From: Streptacidiphilus sp041262165
Lineage (GTDB): Bacteria > Actinomycetota > Actinomycetes > Streptomycetales > Streptomycetaceae
Direction: 5' to 3'
Length of the DNA stretch: 64,000 nt
Assembly: GCF_041262165.1 (NCBI RefSeq)
Contig: NZ_JBGCBY010000020.1
Coordinates: 1 to 64,000, forward strand
In this document: positions 12,001 through 20,000 of the stretch, piece by piece
How the letters are laid out: the number at the start of each line of letters is the position of its first letter
Numbering within the stretch: position 1 is the first letter of the stretch
Program-made: the position numbers and the translations under genes
Notes under the pieces: model-generated
What the model was told of the DNA's origin: nothing
The model's input: the letters and a program-made list of their open reading frames with translations, nothing else
Database searches by the model: none

Positions 12001-15000
12001 TGCGCAACCAGCTCAACAAGGCGACGGGTCTCGCGCTGCCCGCCACAGTGGTCTTCGACTACCCCACGGCGGGCACGCTCGCCGAATACCTGCGGACCGA
12101 GCTTCTGGGCGAGGTCGGCGACTTGACCGCGCCAGTCGCGGAGACTGCCGTCGACGACGAGCCGATCGCGATCGTCGCGATGAGCTGCCGCTTCCCCGGC
12201 GGTGTCCGCACCCCTGAGGAGCTGTGGCAGCTGCTGGCCTCCGGTGGCGACGCGATCTCAGGGTTCCCGACCGACCGTGGCTGGGACTTGGAGTCTCTGT
12301 ACAGCACCGACCCCGCTGCTCAGGCACACACGACGTATGCCCGCGAGGGCGGCTTCCTCTACGACGCTGCCGAGTTCGATCCGGGGTTCTTCGGGATTTC
12401 GCCGCGTGAGGCGTTGGCGATGGATCCGCAGCAGCGGTTGCTGCTGGAGACCACGTGGGAGGTCTTCGAGCGGGCCGGGATCAACCCCGCTACGGTGCGT
12501 GGCAGCCAGGCAGGGGTGTTCGTCGGCACCAATGGCCAGGACTACCTCCAACTGGCGATGGACGCCTCGGACGAGTTCGGCGGCTTCCTGGGCACGGGCA
12601 ACGCGGCGAGTGTGGTGTCCGGCCGACTGTCCTACACCTTCGGCCTTGAGGGTCCAGCGGTGTCGGTGGACACGGCGTGCTCCTCGTCCCTGGTGGCGCT
12701 GCACCTGGCGGTGCAGGCGCTGCGGCAGGGCGAGTGCTCGCTGGCTCTGGCCGGTGGTGTGACCGTGATGGCCACCCCGGGCGCGTTCGTCGAGTTCAGC
12801 CGCCAGCGCGGCCTTTCGACCGACGGGCGGTGCAAGGCGTTCTCGGACGGCGCGGATGGCACCGGGTGGGGTGAGGGGGTCGGAATGCTGCTCGTCGAGC
12901 GGTTGTCGGATGCCCGCCGCAACGGGCACCCGGTGCTGGCGGTGGTGCGCGGCTCCGCGGTGAACCAGGACGGTGCGAGCAACGGTCTGACGGCGCCGAA
13001 CGGGCCCTCGCAGCAGCGGGTGATCCGGCAGGCGCTGGCCAATGCCCGGCTGACGGCGGATCAGGTGGACGCGGTCGAGGCGCACGGGACCGGTACCAAG
13101 CTGGGTGACCCGATCGAGGCGCAGGCCCTCCTCGCCACCTACGGCCAGGACCGCGTTGCGTCGCCGTTGTGGCTCGGATCCGTGAAGTCGAACATCGGGC
13201 ACACGCAGGCCGCCGCCGGTGTCGCCGGTGTCATCAAGATGGTGATGGCGATGCGGCACGGTGTGCTGCCGAAGACCCTGCACGTGGACCAGCCGTCGCC
13301 GCACGTGGACTGGTCGGCGGGTGCCGTGTCGCTCCTGACGGAGTCGACGCAGTGGCCGGAGACCGGCCGCCCGCGCCGGGCGGCGGTGTCCTCCTTCGGT
13401 ATGAGCGGCACCAATGCCCACACCATCCTGGAAGAGGCGGCCGTCTGGGCGGACGACGCACGGGCCGATGAACAGGAGCAGCGGGTCACCCCGCCCGGGG
13501 CGACGGCTGCGCCACTGGTTCTGTCCGGGCGGAGCGAGGAGGCGTTGCGCGCGCAGGCGGCTCAGTTGCGGTCCCTGGTCGAGGGTCCGTCCGAGCCGAG
13601 CGTTGCTGACCTGGGTTTCTCGTTGGTGACGGGGCGGGCGGCGCTGGAGCACCGTGCGGTGGTGCTGGCGAGCGGGCATGAGGAGATCCTGCGGGGTCTG
13701 GCGGCGCTGGCTGCGGGTGAGTCTGCGGCGAATCTGGTGACGGGCTCGGTGCAGGAAGGCCGGGTAGCGTTCCTGTTCACCGGGCAGGGCAGTCAGCGCG
13801 TGGGCATGGGCCGCGAGTTGTACGCGGCGTTCCCGGTGTTCGCCGACGCGTTCGACGACGTGTGCGCGCATCTGGACGCCCACCTGGAGCGTCCACTGCG
13901 CGAGGTGGTCCTCACCGCCGACGGAATGCTTGACCGGACGGCCTTCACGCAGCCGGCGCTGTTCGCGGTCGAGGTGGCGCTGTTCCGTCTGCTGGAGGCA
14001 TGGGGCGTGCGGCCGGACTTCCTGGCCGGGCACTCGATCGGTGAGCTCGCGGCGGCGCATGTCGCCGGGGTGTTGTCGTTGGCGGATGCGGCTGAACTGG
14101 TGGCGGCGCGTGGGCGGTTGATGCAGGCGCTGCCATCCGGTGGCGCGATGGTCGCGGTGCAGGCGTCCGAGGCGGACGTGCTGCCACAGCTCGCGGGGCG
14201 CGAGGCTGAGATGGGCCTCGCTGCCGTCAACGGACCCGCGTCCGTGGTGATCTCCGGTGCCGAGGAAGCTGTGCTGCAGGTTGCGGCGCACTTCGAGCAG
14301 CAGGGCCGGAAGACGAAGCGGCTCACGGTGAGTCACGCCTTCCACTCCCCGCTGATGGACGGCATGCTGGCGGACTTCCGCAAGATCGCCGATGGCCTGG
14401 AGTTCCACGCACCTCGCATTCCCGTGGTCTCGACGCTGACGGGTGCGGTGGCGACCGCCGTGGAGTTGTGCTCGCCCGAGTACTGGGTGGCGCACGTTCG
14501 CCAGGCGGTGCGGTTCTGCGACGCTGTGCAGACGCTGGAGGCTCAAGGGGTCACCACCTTCGTGGAGCTCGGCCCCGATGGCGTGCTGAGTGCGATGGGC
14601 CAGGACTGCCTGGCCGACAGCGCCGCGGCCGTGTTCGCCCCGGCGTTGCGCGGCGACCGTCCGGAGGCCCAGGCCCTGACCACCGCCCTCGCCCAACTGC
14701 ACGTCCGGGGCGTGGCGGTGGACTGGCAAGCGGTGTTCGCGGGCCGGGGCGGGAAGCGGGTCGACCTGCCCACCTATGCCTTCCAGCGCGAGCGCTACTG
14801 GCCGACCGTCGTCGGCTCGGGCGAGGGCGACTCCGTGGGCCCGGTCGCGGCCGACCTGGTGGACGCCCGCTTCTGGGAGGCGGTGGAACGGGAGGATCTC
14901 GAAGCGCTGGCCGAGACGCTTGAGGTGGAGGCTGCGGGCGAGGGACCTTTGGGTGTTCTGCTGCCGGCGTTGTCGGCGTGGCGTCGGCAGGGCCGCGAGC

Positions 15001-17021
15001 AGTCGACGGTGGAGGGTTGGCGGTACCGGGTCGAGTGGAAGCCGGTCGGTGATGCGGCGTCGGGTGCGGTCTCCGGGACGTGGCTGGTGGTCGTTCCGGC
15101 CGGACACAGCGAGGACCCGTGGACCTCGGGCGCCGTCCGGGCGCTGACGCGTCAGGGTGCGCAGGTTCGGCAGATCACCCTCGACGAGGCTGCTGTCAAC
15201 CGCGTCGGCGTGGCTGAACGACTCGGGCAGGCGCTCGCCGAGTGCGGTCCGGTGTCGGGCGTCCTGTCGCTGCTGGCGCTGGACGAGGTGCCGCATACGG
15301 CGTGTTCGGCTGTGCCCGCTGGTCTGGCGTCGACGGTCCTGCTGGTGCAGGCGCTGGGCGATGCCGGGGTGCCGGCTCCGTTGTGGTGCCTGACGCGGGG
15401 TGCGGTCTCGACGGGTCGGTCGAATCGTCTTGACCGTCCCGCGCAGTCGTTGGTGTGGGGTCTGGGCAGGGTCGTGGCTCTGGAACACCCGGAGCGCTGG
15501 GGCGGTCTGGTCGACCTGCCGGAGAGGGCGGACGAGCGGGCGCTGTCCCGTTTGGTGGGCGTGCTCGCCGGTGCGGGCGGTGAGGACCAGCTGGCGGTGC
15601 GGTCCTCGGGTGTGTTTGTCCGCCGCGTGGGACGCGCGGGGCAGGGCGATGCTGCCGTGCAGGCGTGGCAGCCGCGCGGGACGGTCCTGGTCACCGGCGG
15701 CACGGGGGCCCTTGGCGGGCAGGTGGCGCGTTGGCTGGCGCGCAATGGAGCCGAGCACCTGCTGCTGACGAGCCGCCGCGGGGCGGGTGCGCCGGGTGCG
15801 GCCGAGTTGCGGGACGAGCTGGTCGGGCTGGGCGCTCAGGTGACGATCGCTGCGTGTGATGTGGCGAATCGCGATGCGCTGGCGGCTGTGCTGGCGTTGG
15901 TACCGGCGGAGTTGCCCTTGACGGGTGTGGTGCACGCGGCGGGTGTGGCTGTCGATGCGCCGTTGATGGACAGTGACGTGGCCGGCCTGGCGGCTGTTGT
16001 CGAGGCGAAGGTGTCTGGGGCGGTGCATCTGGATGCGCTGCTGGAGGGTGTTGATCTTGATGCCTTCGTCGCGTTCTCGTCGATTGCCGGTGTGTGGGGC
16101 AGTGGTGGGCAGGCGGGGTATTCGGCGGCGAACGCGTTCCTGGATGCGTTGGTGGAGGGTCGTCGGTCGCGTGGTCTGGTGGGGACGTCGGTGGCGTGGG
16201 GGCCGTGGGCCGAGAGCGGTATGGCTGCCGATGAGGTGGTGGCCGGGCATCTGGCTCGGCAGGGTCTGCTGGTGATGGCGCCGGGTCTGGCGTTGCTGGG
16301 CTTGCAGCGGGCGCTGGAGTGCGGTGAGGCCACGTCGGTGGTCGCCGATGTCGACTGGGAGCGGTTCGCGCCGGCGTTCAGCATGGCGCGGTCTCGGCCG
16401 CTGATCGGGGATCTGCCCGAGGTGCAGCGGGCACTGGAGGCGGGTCAGCCTGCTGCCGTGGATACCGGCGAATCGGCCGGGCTGCTGGCCGAGTTGACCG
16501 GATTGCCCGAGGCGGAGTGGGACCGGGTGCTGCTGGAGCTCGTACGGGGCCGGGTGGCCCAGGTCCTCGGCTACCCCGGGGCGCAGTCGGTGGAACCGGG
16601 CCGGGCCTTCCGGGAGCTCGGCTTCGACTCGCTGACCGCCGTCGAACTGCGCAACCAGCTCAATACGGCCACCGGGCTGCGCCTGCCCGCGACCATGGTC
16701 TTTGACTACCCGACTCCCGCCCTGCTGGCCGACTATCTGCGGTCCGAGGTCGCCCCCGAAGGCCAGGAGCCTGCGCGGCAGCTCCTCGGCGAACTCGGCC
16801 GTCTGGAGGCCGCACTCTCCTCGATCGCTCCCGACGACCTGGCCGCCCTTGCCCCCGACGACGCCGCCCACGCACAGATCGCGGTCAGGTTGCAGGCTCT
16901 GCTCGCGACCTGGGACGACGTCAGGGGTACGACCGGAATCAGCGCAGGCACGGAGCACATCGACGATGCCAGCGACGACGAGATCTTCGACTACATCGAC
17001 AAGAAGTTCGGCAGGGGCTGA
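1..17021 (+). CDS. Modular type I polyketide synthase, 5' end outside window (AT end-KR-ACP, then three full modules)
   Basis: The frame is open from base 3 at the window edge, so the start lies upstream. Domains by nucleotide: tail of an AT (to ~300), KR (~340-1700, LDD motif, B-type), ACP (~1975-2215). Module A: KS (~2278-3560, DTACSAS), AT (~3870-4900), DH (~4969-5820, HVVMGAVLLP and LLDAAL motifs), KR (~5820-7000, LDD, B-type), ACP (~7250-7490). Module B: KS (~7548), AT (~9135), KR (~10215-11750, no LDD, Trp eight residues before the catalytic Tyr, A-type), ACP (~11870). Module C: KS (~12157), AT (~13760), KR (~14845-16430, A-type), ACP (~16530). All three complete ATs read GHSIG and HAFH, the malonyl-CoA signature. 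ACPs carry GFDSL with the phosphopantetheine Ser. A C-terminal docking domain (16745-17021) replaces any thioesterase. The next PKS starts 70 nt downstream. No ER domain was found. Confidence 0.97.
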   Translation, partial: FAEATGTLLDEGFGTFVEVSAHPVLVMGVQESIDAAGRDAVALGTLRRGEGGLERLFASLGEVQVRGVGVDWSSVFADRGARQVELPTYAFQREHYWLESTGSVSAVEVPVDAMDARFWEVVESGDLEALSSVLDLDGDQPLSSVLPALSAWRRQSREQSTVDGWRYRDSWKPVSETPSGPSSGTWLIVVPSGHDEDGWLTEATRALTGRGVDVRQIEFDGANADRTAVAESLQQVLADGVVSGVLSLLALDEVVVPAAGGVSAGVVGTLALVQALGDVGVGAPLWCVTRGAVSTGRSERLVSAVQAQVWGLGRVVALEHPDRWGGLLDLPEILDERALSRLLGVLAGAGVEDQVAVRSSGVFARRLVRAVRPEASASAWQPRGTVLVTGGTGALGAQVARWLARNGAEQLVLTSRRGLDAPGAVELRDELVALGAEVTVAACDVADRVALAELLAQFPVSGVFHTAGVLDDGVVDGLTAERFAGVARAKVAAALNLHELTADLDLSAFVLFSSMAGTVGSAGQGNYAAANAFLDALAEQRRAEGLPATSIAWGAWADAGLATEDVVVAERLRRDGVLGMAPGLAITALQQALDHDDVTLTIADITWDRLTAEFVAVRRTTLFDEIPEVVRFLAAAESRVEGAEITTGSSLVQRLLGLSGVERDRVVLDLVRMQVAAVLGYAGSEAVESGRAFKELGFDSLTAVDLRNRLNAATGLRLPATLVFDYPSAAALAEYLRSELLGQELEVAVPVALPLAPVDDEPIAIVAMSCRFPGGVRSPEELWQLLVSGGDAVVDFPTDRGWDIESLYDPDPDRIGKIYTRKGAFLQDATQFDAAFFGISPREAIAMDPQQRLLLETSWEVFERAGIDPATLRGSQSGVFIGTNGQDYISLLTEGQEGAEGHRLTGTATSVVSGRLSYTFGLEGPAVSVDTACSASLVALHLAVQALRAGECSLALAGGVTVMSTPDLFVEFSRQRGLSVDGRCKAFAGAADGTGWGEGAGMLLVERLSDARRNGHPVLAVVRGSAVNQDGASNGLTAPNGPSQQRVIRQALASAGLSAGQVDAVEAHGTGTRLGDPIEAQALLATYGQERAGDRPLLLGSVKSNIGHTQAAAGVAGVIKMVMAMRHGVLPQTLHVDEPTPQVDWSAGGVSLLTQATPWPEIGQPRRAGISAFGVSGTNAHTIIEQAPAPAEQIATTDRPVQAAAVPLVLSAKSDEALRAQAERLRSLVESLPEVALPDLGFSLATGRAALERRAVVVAGEREEFLRGLAVLTGGESAANVVQGSVVEGRVAFLFTGQGSQRVGMGRELYEAFPVFADAFDEVCAHLDGQLERPLREVVFTAEGMLDRTEFTQPALFAVEVALFRLLEAWGVRPDFLAGHSIGELAAAHVAGVLSLADAAALVAARGRLMQALPSGGAMVAVQAAEVEVLPLLAGRGAEVGIAAVNGPNAVVLSGVEDAVLEVAALLAAEGSKTKRLTVSHAFHSPLMDDMLADFRRVAETMSFEAPRIPIVSTLTGQLAAVADLRSPEYWVRHVREAVRFLDGIHTLEANGVATFVELGPDGVLSAMGQDCVADAGAVTFAPALRGDRPEVQALNTAVAQAHVRGVAVDWQAVFAGQGAQRMDLPTYAFQHQSYWPQPVLSNPGDVKAAGLGEADHPLLGAAVSLAAADGFLFTGRLSVRTHPWLADHVVMGAVLLPGTAFVELAVRAGDEVGCDVLEELTLEAPLVLPEQGGVQVQLEVGGADESGRRALSLHSRLDDAVSGEPWTRHATGVLATGADSVSFELSEWPPVGAVVVEVGDLYERLAGAGFGYGPVFQGLRAAWRRGDEVFAEIRLPESAHDDAALFGMHPALLDAALHAVGIGSLLEDTGGGRLPFSWSGVTLHASGAAVLRVRMSPAGRDTVSLVLADESGQPVASVGSLALRAVSEEQVRAARGGFVESLFRVEWTALPVSAASSGRWAVLGAGGLGVVGSVAEAYSDLSALGAAVDAGAALPDEVFLAVEPLGDAGDVAGAVRSALRGVLGVVQGWLADGRFAGSRLVLVTRGAVAAGSAGVDDLVDAPVWGLVRSAQAENPDRIVLVDLDDLDGRGASHQALAGALASGEPELAVRGRAVLVPRLARVAAAAAGAQEPVFGGRGTVLVTGASGMLGGLIARHLVVEHGVRSLLLVSRRGGSAPGALELRDELAALGAEVLWAACDVADREALAAVLASVSAEHPLTGVVHTAGVLDDGVVSSLTPERIDAVLRPKVDAALNLHELTAGLDLSAFVLFSSAAGTFGGPGQGNYAAANVFLDALAQQRRAQGLAATSLAWGAWADGGMVGSLAELDVQRMNRGGVQGMLPDEGLALFDAACSAGDAVLVPMRLDLSALRAESVSGTLPPLLRGLVRKPGRRAVEVGAAETATGSSLVDRLLALAGGERERVLLELVCARVAGVLGYAGAQAVEPGRAFKELGFDSLTAVELRNALNAVTGLRLPATLVFDYPTPAALAEHLRVELVGEAPVAVAVDSVVSLDDEPIAIVGMSCRYPGGVESPEDLWRLVFAGQDAVSGFPTGRGWDLEGLYHPDPDHQGTTYAREGGFLHDAGLFDPGFFGISPREALAMDPQQRLLLETSWEAFERAGIDPATVRGSRTGVFAGVMYHDYATSIGELPEGVEGYLGTGNSGSIASGRVAYTLGLEGPAVTVDTACSSSLVALHWAIQALRQGECTMALAGGVTVMATPETFVDFSRQRGLSTDGRCKSFASSADGTGWGEGVGMLLVERLSDARRNGHPVLAVVRGSAVNQDGASNGLTAPNGPSQQRVIRQALANARLSADQVDAVEAHGTGTTLGDPIEAQALLATYGQDRDEASPLWLGSLKSNIGHTQAAAGVAGIIKMVMAMRHGVLPRTLHVDEPSAQVDWASGAVELLTEARPWPETGRPRRAAVSSFGISGTNAHTILEQPPTPAQQPVTTAVPVRATVVPWMLSAKNDDALRAQAGRLLSLVVGQSELSPVDVGFSLATGRAALERRAVVVAGERDEFLRGLAALASDEPAAQVVRGSVVGGRTAFLFTGQGSQRLGMGRELYAAFPVFAEALDAACAELDQHLDRPLREVVFAAGGLLDRTGFAQPALFALEVALFRLLEAWGLRPDVLAGHSIGELAAAHVAGVLSLADAAQLVAARGRLMQAMPSGGAMVAVQASETEVLPLLAGREAEMGIAAVNGPLSVVISGAEEAVLQVAAHFEELGSKTKRLSVSHAFHSPLMEGMLAEFREVVDRIEFQSPHIPIVSTLTGVVATAEELCSADYWVRHVRETVRFSDAVRTLAAQGVTTFVELGPDGVLSAMGQDCLADTDTAVFVPALRGDRPEVQILTAAVARAHVQGVAVDWQAVFADRGARRVDLPTYAFQRERYWLEGVAPAPAASSADPVDARFWEAVEREDLEALAETLAVEAAGEGPLGVLLPALSAWRRQGREQSRVDGWRYRVTWKPVADAASRAPSGTWVVLVPGGHSEDVAVRGVVGALAGCGIEVRQVEVDGAGVERAGLAERVKDASGAGSVAGVLSLLALDEAPHAVCSAVPAGLASTVALVQALGDAGISAPLWCVTRGAVSTGRSERLVSAVQAQVWGLGRVVALEHPQRWGGLVDLPETPDERALSRLVGVLTGGADAEDQVAVRSSGVFARRLVRSARQEAPGAMWQPRGTVLITGGTGALGAQVARWLARNGAEHLVLTSRRGLDAPGAVELRDELLALGAQVTVAACDVADRDALAELLAEFPVTGVVHAAGVAADAALMDTQLVDLAAVVEAKVSGAVHLDALLEGVDLDAFVAFSSIAGVWGSGGQAGYSAANAFLDALVEGRRSRGLVGTSVAWGPWAESGMAADEVVAGHLARQGLLVMAPGLALLGLQRALECGEATSVVADVDWERFAPAFSMARSRPLIGDLPEVQRALEAGQAAVVAIGESAGLRAELAGLAGADRDRVLLELVRGQVAAVLGYPGAQSVEPGRAFRELGFDSLTAVELRNQLNKATGLALPATVVFDYPTAGTLAEYLRTELLGEVGDLTAPVAETAVDDEPIAIVAMSCRFPGGVRTPEELWQLLASGGDAISGFPTDRGWDLESLYSTDPAAQAHTTYAREGGFLYDAAEFDPGFFGISPREALAMDPQQRLLLETTWEVFERAGINPATVRGSQAGVFVGTNGQDYLQLAMDASDEFGGFLGTGNAASVVSGRLSYTFGLEGPAVSVDTACSSSLVALHLAVQALRQGECSLALAGGVTVMATPGAFVEFSRQRGLSTDGRCKAFSDGADGTGWGEGVGMLLVERLSDARRNGHPVLAVVRGSAVNQDGASNGLTAPNGPSQQRVIRQALANARLTADQVDAVEAHGTGTKLGDPIEAQALLATYGQDRVASPLWLGSVKSNIGHTQAAAGVAGVIKMVMAMRHGVLPKTLHVDQPSPHVDWSAGAVSLLTESTQWPETGRPRRAAVSSFGMSGTNAHTILEEAAVWADDARADEQEQRVTPPGATAAPLVLSGRSEEALRAQAAQLRSLVEGPSEPSVADLGFSLVTGRAALEHRAVVLASGHEEILRGLAALAAGESAANLVTGSVQEGRVAFLFTGQGSQRVGMGRELYAAFPVFADAFDDVCAHLDAHLERPLREVVLTADGMLDRTAFTQPALFAVEVALFRLLEAWGVRPDFLAGHSIGELAAAHVAGVLSLADAAELVAARGRLMQALPSGGAMVAVQASEADVLPQLAGREAEMGLAAVNGPASVVISGAEEAVLQVAAHFEQQGRKTKRLTVSHAFHSPLMDGMLADFRKIADGLEFHAPRIPVVSTLTGAVATAVELCSPEYWVAHVRQAVRFCDAVQTLEAQGVTTFVELGPDGVLSAMGQDCLADSAAAVFAPALRGDRPEAQALTTALAQLHVRGVAVDWQAVFAGRGGKRVDLPTYAFQRERYWPTVVGSGEGDSVGPVAADLVDARFWEAVEREDLEALAETLEVEAAGEGPLGVLLPALSAWRRQGREQSTVEGWRYRVEWKPVGDAASGAVSGTWLVVVPAGHSEDPWTSGAVRALTRQGAQVRQITLDEAAVNRVGVAERLGQALAECGPVSGVLSLLALDEVPHTACSAVPAGLASTVLLVQALGDAGVPAPLWCLTRGAVSTGRSNRLDRPAQSLVWGLGRVVALEHPERWGGLVDLPERADERALSRLVGVLAGAGGEDQLAVRSSGVFVRRVGRAGQGDAAVQAWQPRGTVLVTGGTGALGGQVARWLARNGAEHLLLTSRRGAGAPGAAELRDELVGLGAQVTIAACDVANRDALAAVLALVPAELPLTGVVHAAGVAVDAPLMDSDVAGLAAVVEAKVSGAVHLDALLEGVDLDAFVAFSSIAGVWGSGGQAGYSAANAFLDALVEGRRSRGLVGTSVAWGPWAESGMAADEVVAGHLARQGLLVMAPGLALLGLQRALECGEATSVVADVDWERFAPAFSMARSRPLIGDLPEVQRALEAGQPAAVDTGESAGLLAELTGLPEAEWDRVLLELVRGRVAQVLGYPGAQSVEPGRAFRELGFDSLTAVELRNQLNTATGLRLPATMVFDYPTPALLADYLRSEVAPEGQEPARQLLGELGRLEAALSSIAPDDLAALAPDDAAHAQIAVRLQALLATWDDVRGTTGISAGTEHIDDASDDEIFDYIDKKFGRG
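11341..11795 (+). repeat. Near-identical KR segment, copy 1
   Basis: This stretch, coding the C-terminal half of the KR in module B, matches 15988-16442 (offset 4647). I found only about three differences, at positions near 11354, 11656 and 11706. Similarity falls off sharply after 11795. The two copies are far closer to each other than the rest of the modules are, which suggests recent gene conversion or duplication. Confidence 0.85.
15988..16442 (+). repeat. Near-identical KR segment, copy 2
   Basis: Second copy of the block at 11341-11795, coding the same part of the module C KR (catalytic Ser/Tyr region and tail). The encoded peptides are identical across the block up to the point where the copies diverge, just before the ACP linker. 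Confidence 0.85.
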
Positions 17022-17091
17022 GCGTAGCGGCGGCTACGACCTCAGCACCCCCTCGGTCTCGACCCCGACTACGTGAATGGGCAGCGTTCCG

Positions 17092-20000
17092 ATGGCCAAT
17101 GAAGACAAGCTCCGCGAATACCTCAAGCGCGTTCTGAAGGATCTGGACGACGCCCACGAGCGGTTGCGTGACCTGGACGAGAAGGCTCGGGAGCCCATCG
17201 CGATCGTCGGAATGAGCTGCCGATTCCCTGGGGACGTCCAGTCTCCCGAGGACCTGTGGCGGCTGGTGTCCGCAGGCGGCGACGCTATCTCCGGCTTCCC
17301 CACCGACCGCGGCTGGGACACGGACGGGCTGTACGATCCGGATCCGGACGCGCCAGGTACCTTCTATACCCGCGAGGGCGGCTTCCTGCGCGACGTCGAC
17401 AGGTTCGACGCCGCACTGTTCGGGATCTCGCCGCGCGAGGCCTTGGCCATGGACCCGCAGCAGCGGCTGCTGCTGGAGACGTCCTGGGAGGCCCTCGAAC
17501 GGGCCGGCATCGACCCGCTGTCGCTGCACGGCACCCCGACCGGCGTCTTCGTCGGCACCAACGGGCAGGACTACGTGCCTGTCCTGATGCGCTCCGCGGA
17601 GAGCTTCGAGGGACACCTGGGCACCGGCAACATCGCCAGCGTGATGTCCGGTCGACTGTCCTACACCTACGGCTGGGAGGGACCCGCAGTCACCGTCGAC
17701 ACCGCCTGCTCGGCGTCGCTGGTGGCCCTGCACCTGGCGGTGCAGGCACTGCGCGCCGGCGAGTGCACGCTCGCCCTGGCCGGGGGTGTCACGGTGATGC
17801 CCAATCCGGGCACCCTCATCGAGTTCAGCCGGCAGCGCGGGCTCGCTGCCGACGGTCGTTGCAAGTCGTTCGCCGGAGCGGCAGACGGCACCAACATGAC
17901 CGAGGGCGTGGGCCTGCTGTTGGTGGAGCGCCTGTCGGACGCGCGGCGCAACGGGCATCCGGTGCTGGCGGTGGTGCGTGGCTCTGCGGTGAATCAGGAT
18001 GGTGCGAGCAACGGTCTGACCGCGCCGAACGGTCCGTCGCAGCAGCGGGTGATCCGGCAGGCGCTGGCCAACGCGGGTCTGTCGGCGGATCAGGTCGATG
18101 CGGTGGAGGCCCACGGCACGGGTACGACACTGGGGGACCCGATCGAGGCTCAGGCGATCCTGACGGCCTACGGGAGTAACCGTCCCGAAGGCAGTCCGCT
18201 CTGGCTGGGGTCGGTGAAGTCCAATATCGGGCACACACAGGCCGCTGCGGGTGTGGCAGGTGTGATCAAGATGGTCATGGCGCTACGGCACGGGATGCTG
18301 CCGCGGACACTGCACGTCGACCAGCCGTCCCCGCACGTGGACTGGTCAGCAGGCGCGGTCTCGCTGTTGACGGAGAACCACGCCTGGCCGGAGACCGGAC
18401 GCCCTCGCCGGGCTGCGGTCTCGTCCTTCGGTATCAGCGGGACCAATGCGCACGCGGTCCTGGAGCAGGCGCCCGCCGAGGAGGATGCTGGGCCGACCGG
18501 GCAGCGGGAGTCGTCGGTGCGGGCTGCGGCGCTGCCGTTTCCTCTTTCGGGGAGGAGCGAGGCGGCCCTGCGGGCGCAGGCGGCACGCCTGCGCGAGCGA
18601 GTGCATGCCGATCCGCGGCTTGAGCCCGTCGATGTGGCGTATTCGCTCGCCACGAGCCGGGCGTCGCTTGAACACCGCGCCGTGGTCGTGGCCGGTGACC
18701 GCGACGAGTTCCTGCGTGGACTGGACGCCCTTGCCTCAGGCAGCGGTGCCGCGCAGCTCGTGCAGGGGACGGCGGCCGAGGGCAGGACCGCGTTCCTGTT
18801 CGCGGGGCAGGGCAGCCAGCGCCTGGGCATGGGTGCGCAGTTGTACGAAACGTACCCGGTGTTCGCGGAGGCCCTGGACGCGGTGTGTGCGGAGCTGGAC
18901 CAGCACCTGGATCTCCCCTTGCGTGAGGTGGTCTTCGCGGGCGAGAGCACCTCGGAGAGCGCGCTGCTGGACCGGACGGGTTTCACGCAGCCGGCGCTGT
19001 TCGCCGTTGAGGTGGCTTTGTTCCGCTTGGTGGAGTCGTGGGGTGTGCGGCCCGATGTTCTGGCCGGGCATTCGATCGGTGAGCTGGCGGCTGCGCATGT
19101 GGCCGGGGTGTTGTCGTTGGCGGATGCGGCCGCTCTGGTTGCGGCGCGTGGCCGGTTGATGCAGGCGCTGCCGACGGGTGGGGCGATGGTGGCGGTGCAG
19201 GCGTCCGAGGGCGAGGTGCTGCCGCTGTTGGCGGGCCGCGAGGCCGAGGTGGGCATCGCGGCGGTCAACGGTCCGAACGCCGTCGTGCTCTCCGGTGTCG
19301 AGGACGCCGTGCTGGAGGTGGCGGCCCTGCTGGCCGCCGAGGGCAGCAAGACGAAGCGGCTGACCGTCAGTCACGCGTTCCACTCCCCGCTGATGGACGG
19401 CATGCTGGCGGAGTTCCGCAAGGTCGCGGAGAGCCTGGAGTTCCGGCCTCCCGGCCTCCGGATCGTCTCCACCTTGACCGGTGGGCTCGTGACCGCCGAG
19501 GAGTTGTGCTCGCCCGAGTACTGGGTGCGGCACGTCCGCGAGCCGGTTCGGTTCTGCGACGCCGTGCGGACCTTGGAGGGCGACGGCGTCACCACCTTCG
19601 TCGAGCTCGGTCCGGACGGGGTGCTGAGCGCGATGGGCCAGGACTGCCTTATCGACACCGACACGGCGGCCTTCGTCCCGGTGTTGCGCGGCGATCGGCC
19701 CGAGGTTCGGACCCTGGCGACGGCCGTGGCCAGGGCACATGTGCGAGGTGTGGCAGTGGACTGGCGGGCGGTGTTCGCGGGACAGGCCGCGCAGCGGGTC
19801 GACCTGCCCACCTACGCCTTCCAGCAGGTCCGCTACTGGCCTGAGCCGGCCGGAACCGACCAGGCCACGGCGCAGGAATCCGCCGTCGACGCCCAGTTCT
19901 GGGAGGCGGTCGAGCGGGAGGATCTTGAGGCGCTGGCCGAGACGCTTGAGGTTGAGGCTGCGGGCGAGGGGCCCTTGGGTGTTCTGCTGCCGGCGTTGTC

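Noticed and set aside
12258..16958. Very long minus-strand open frame opposite the PKS
   Set aside because: It is antisense to clear KS/AT/KR/ACP coding sequence, rich in Arg/His/Gln/Pro, has no recognisable domain and arises from high GC codon bias.
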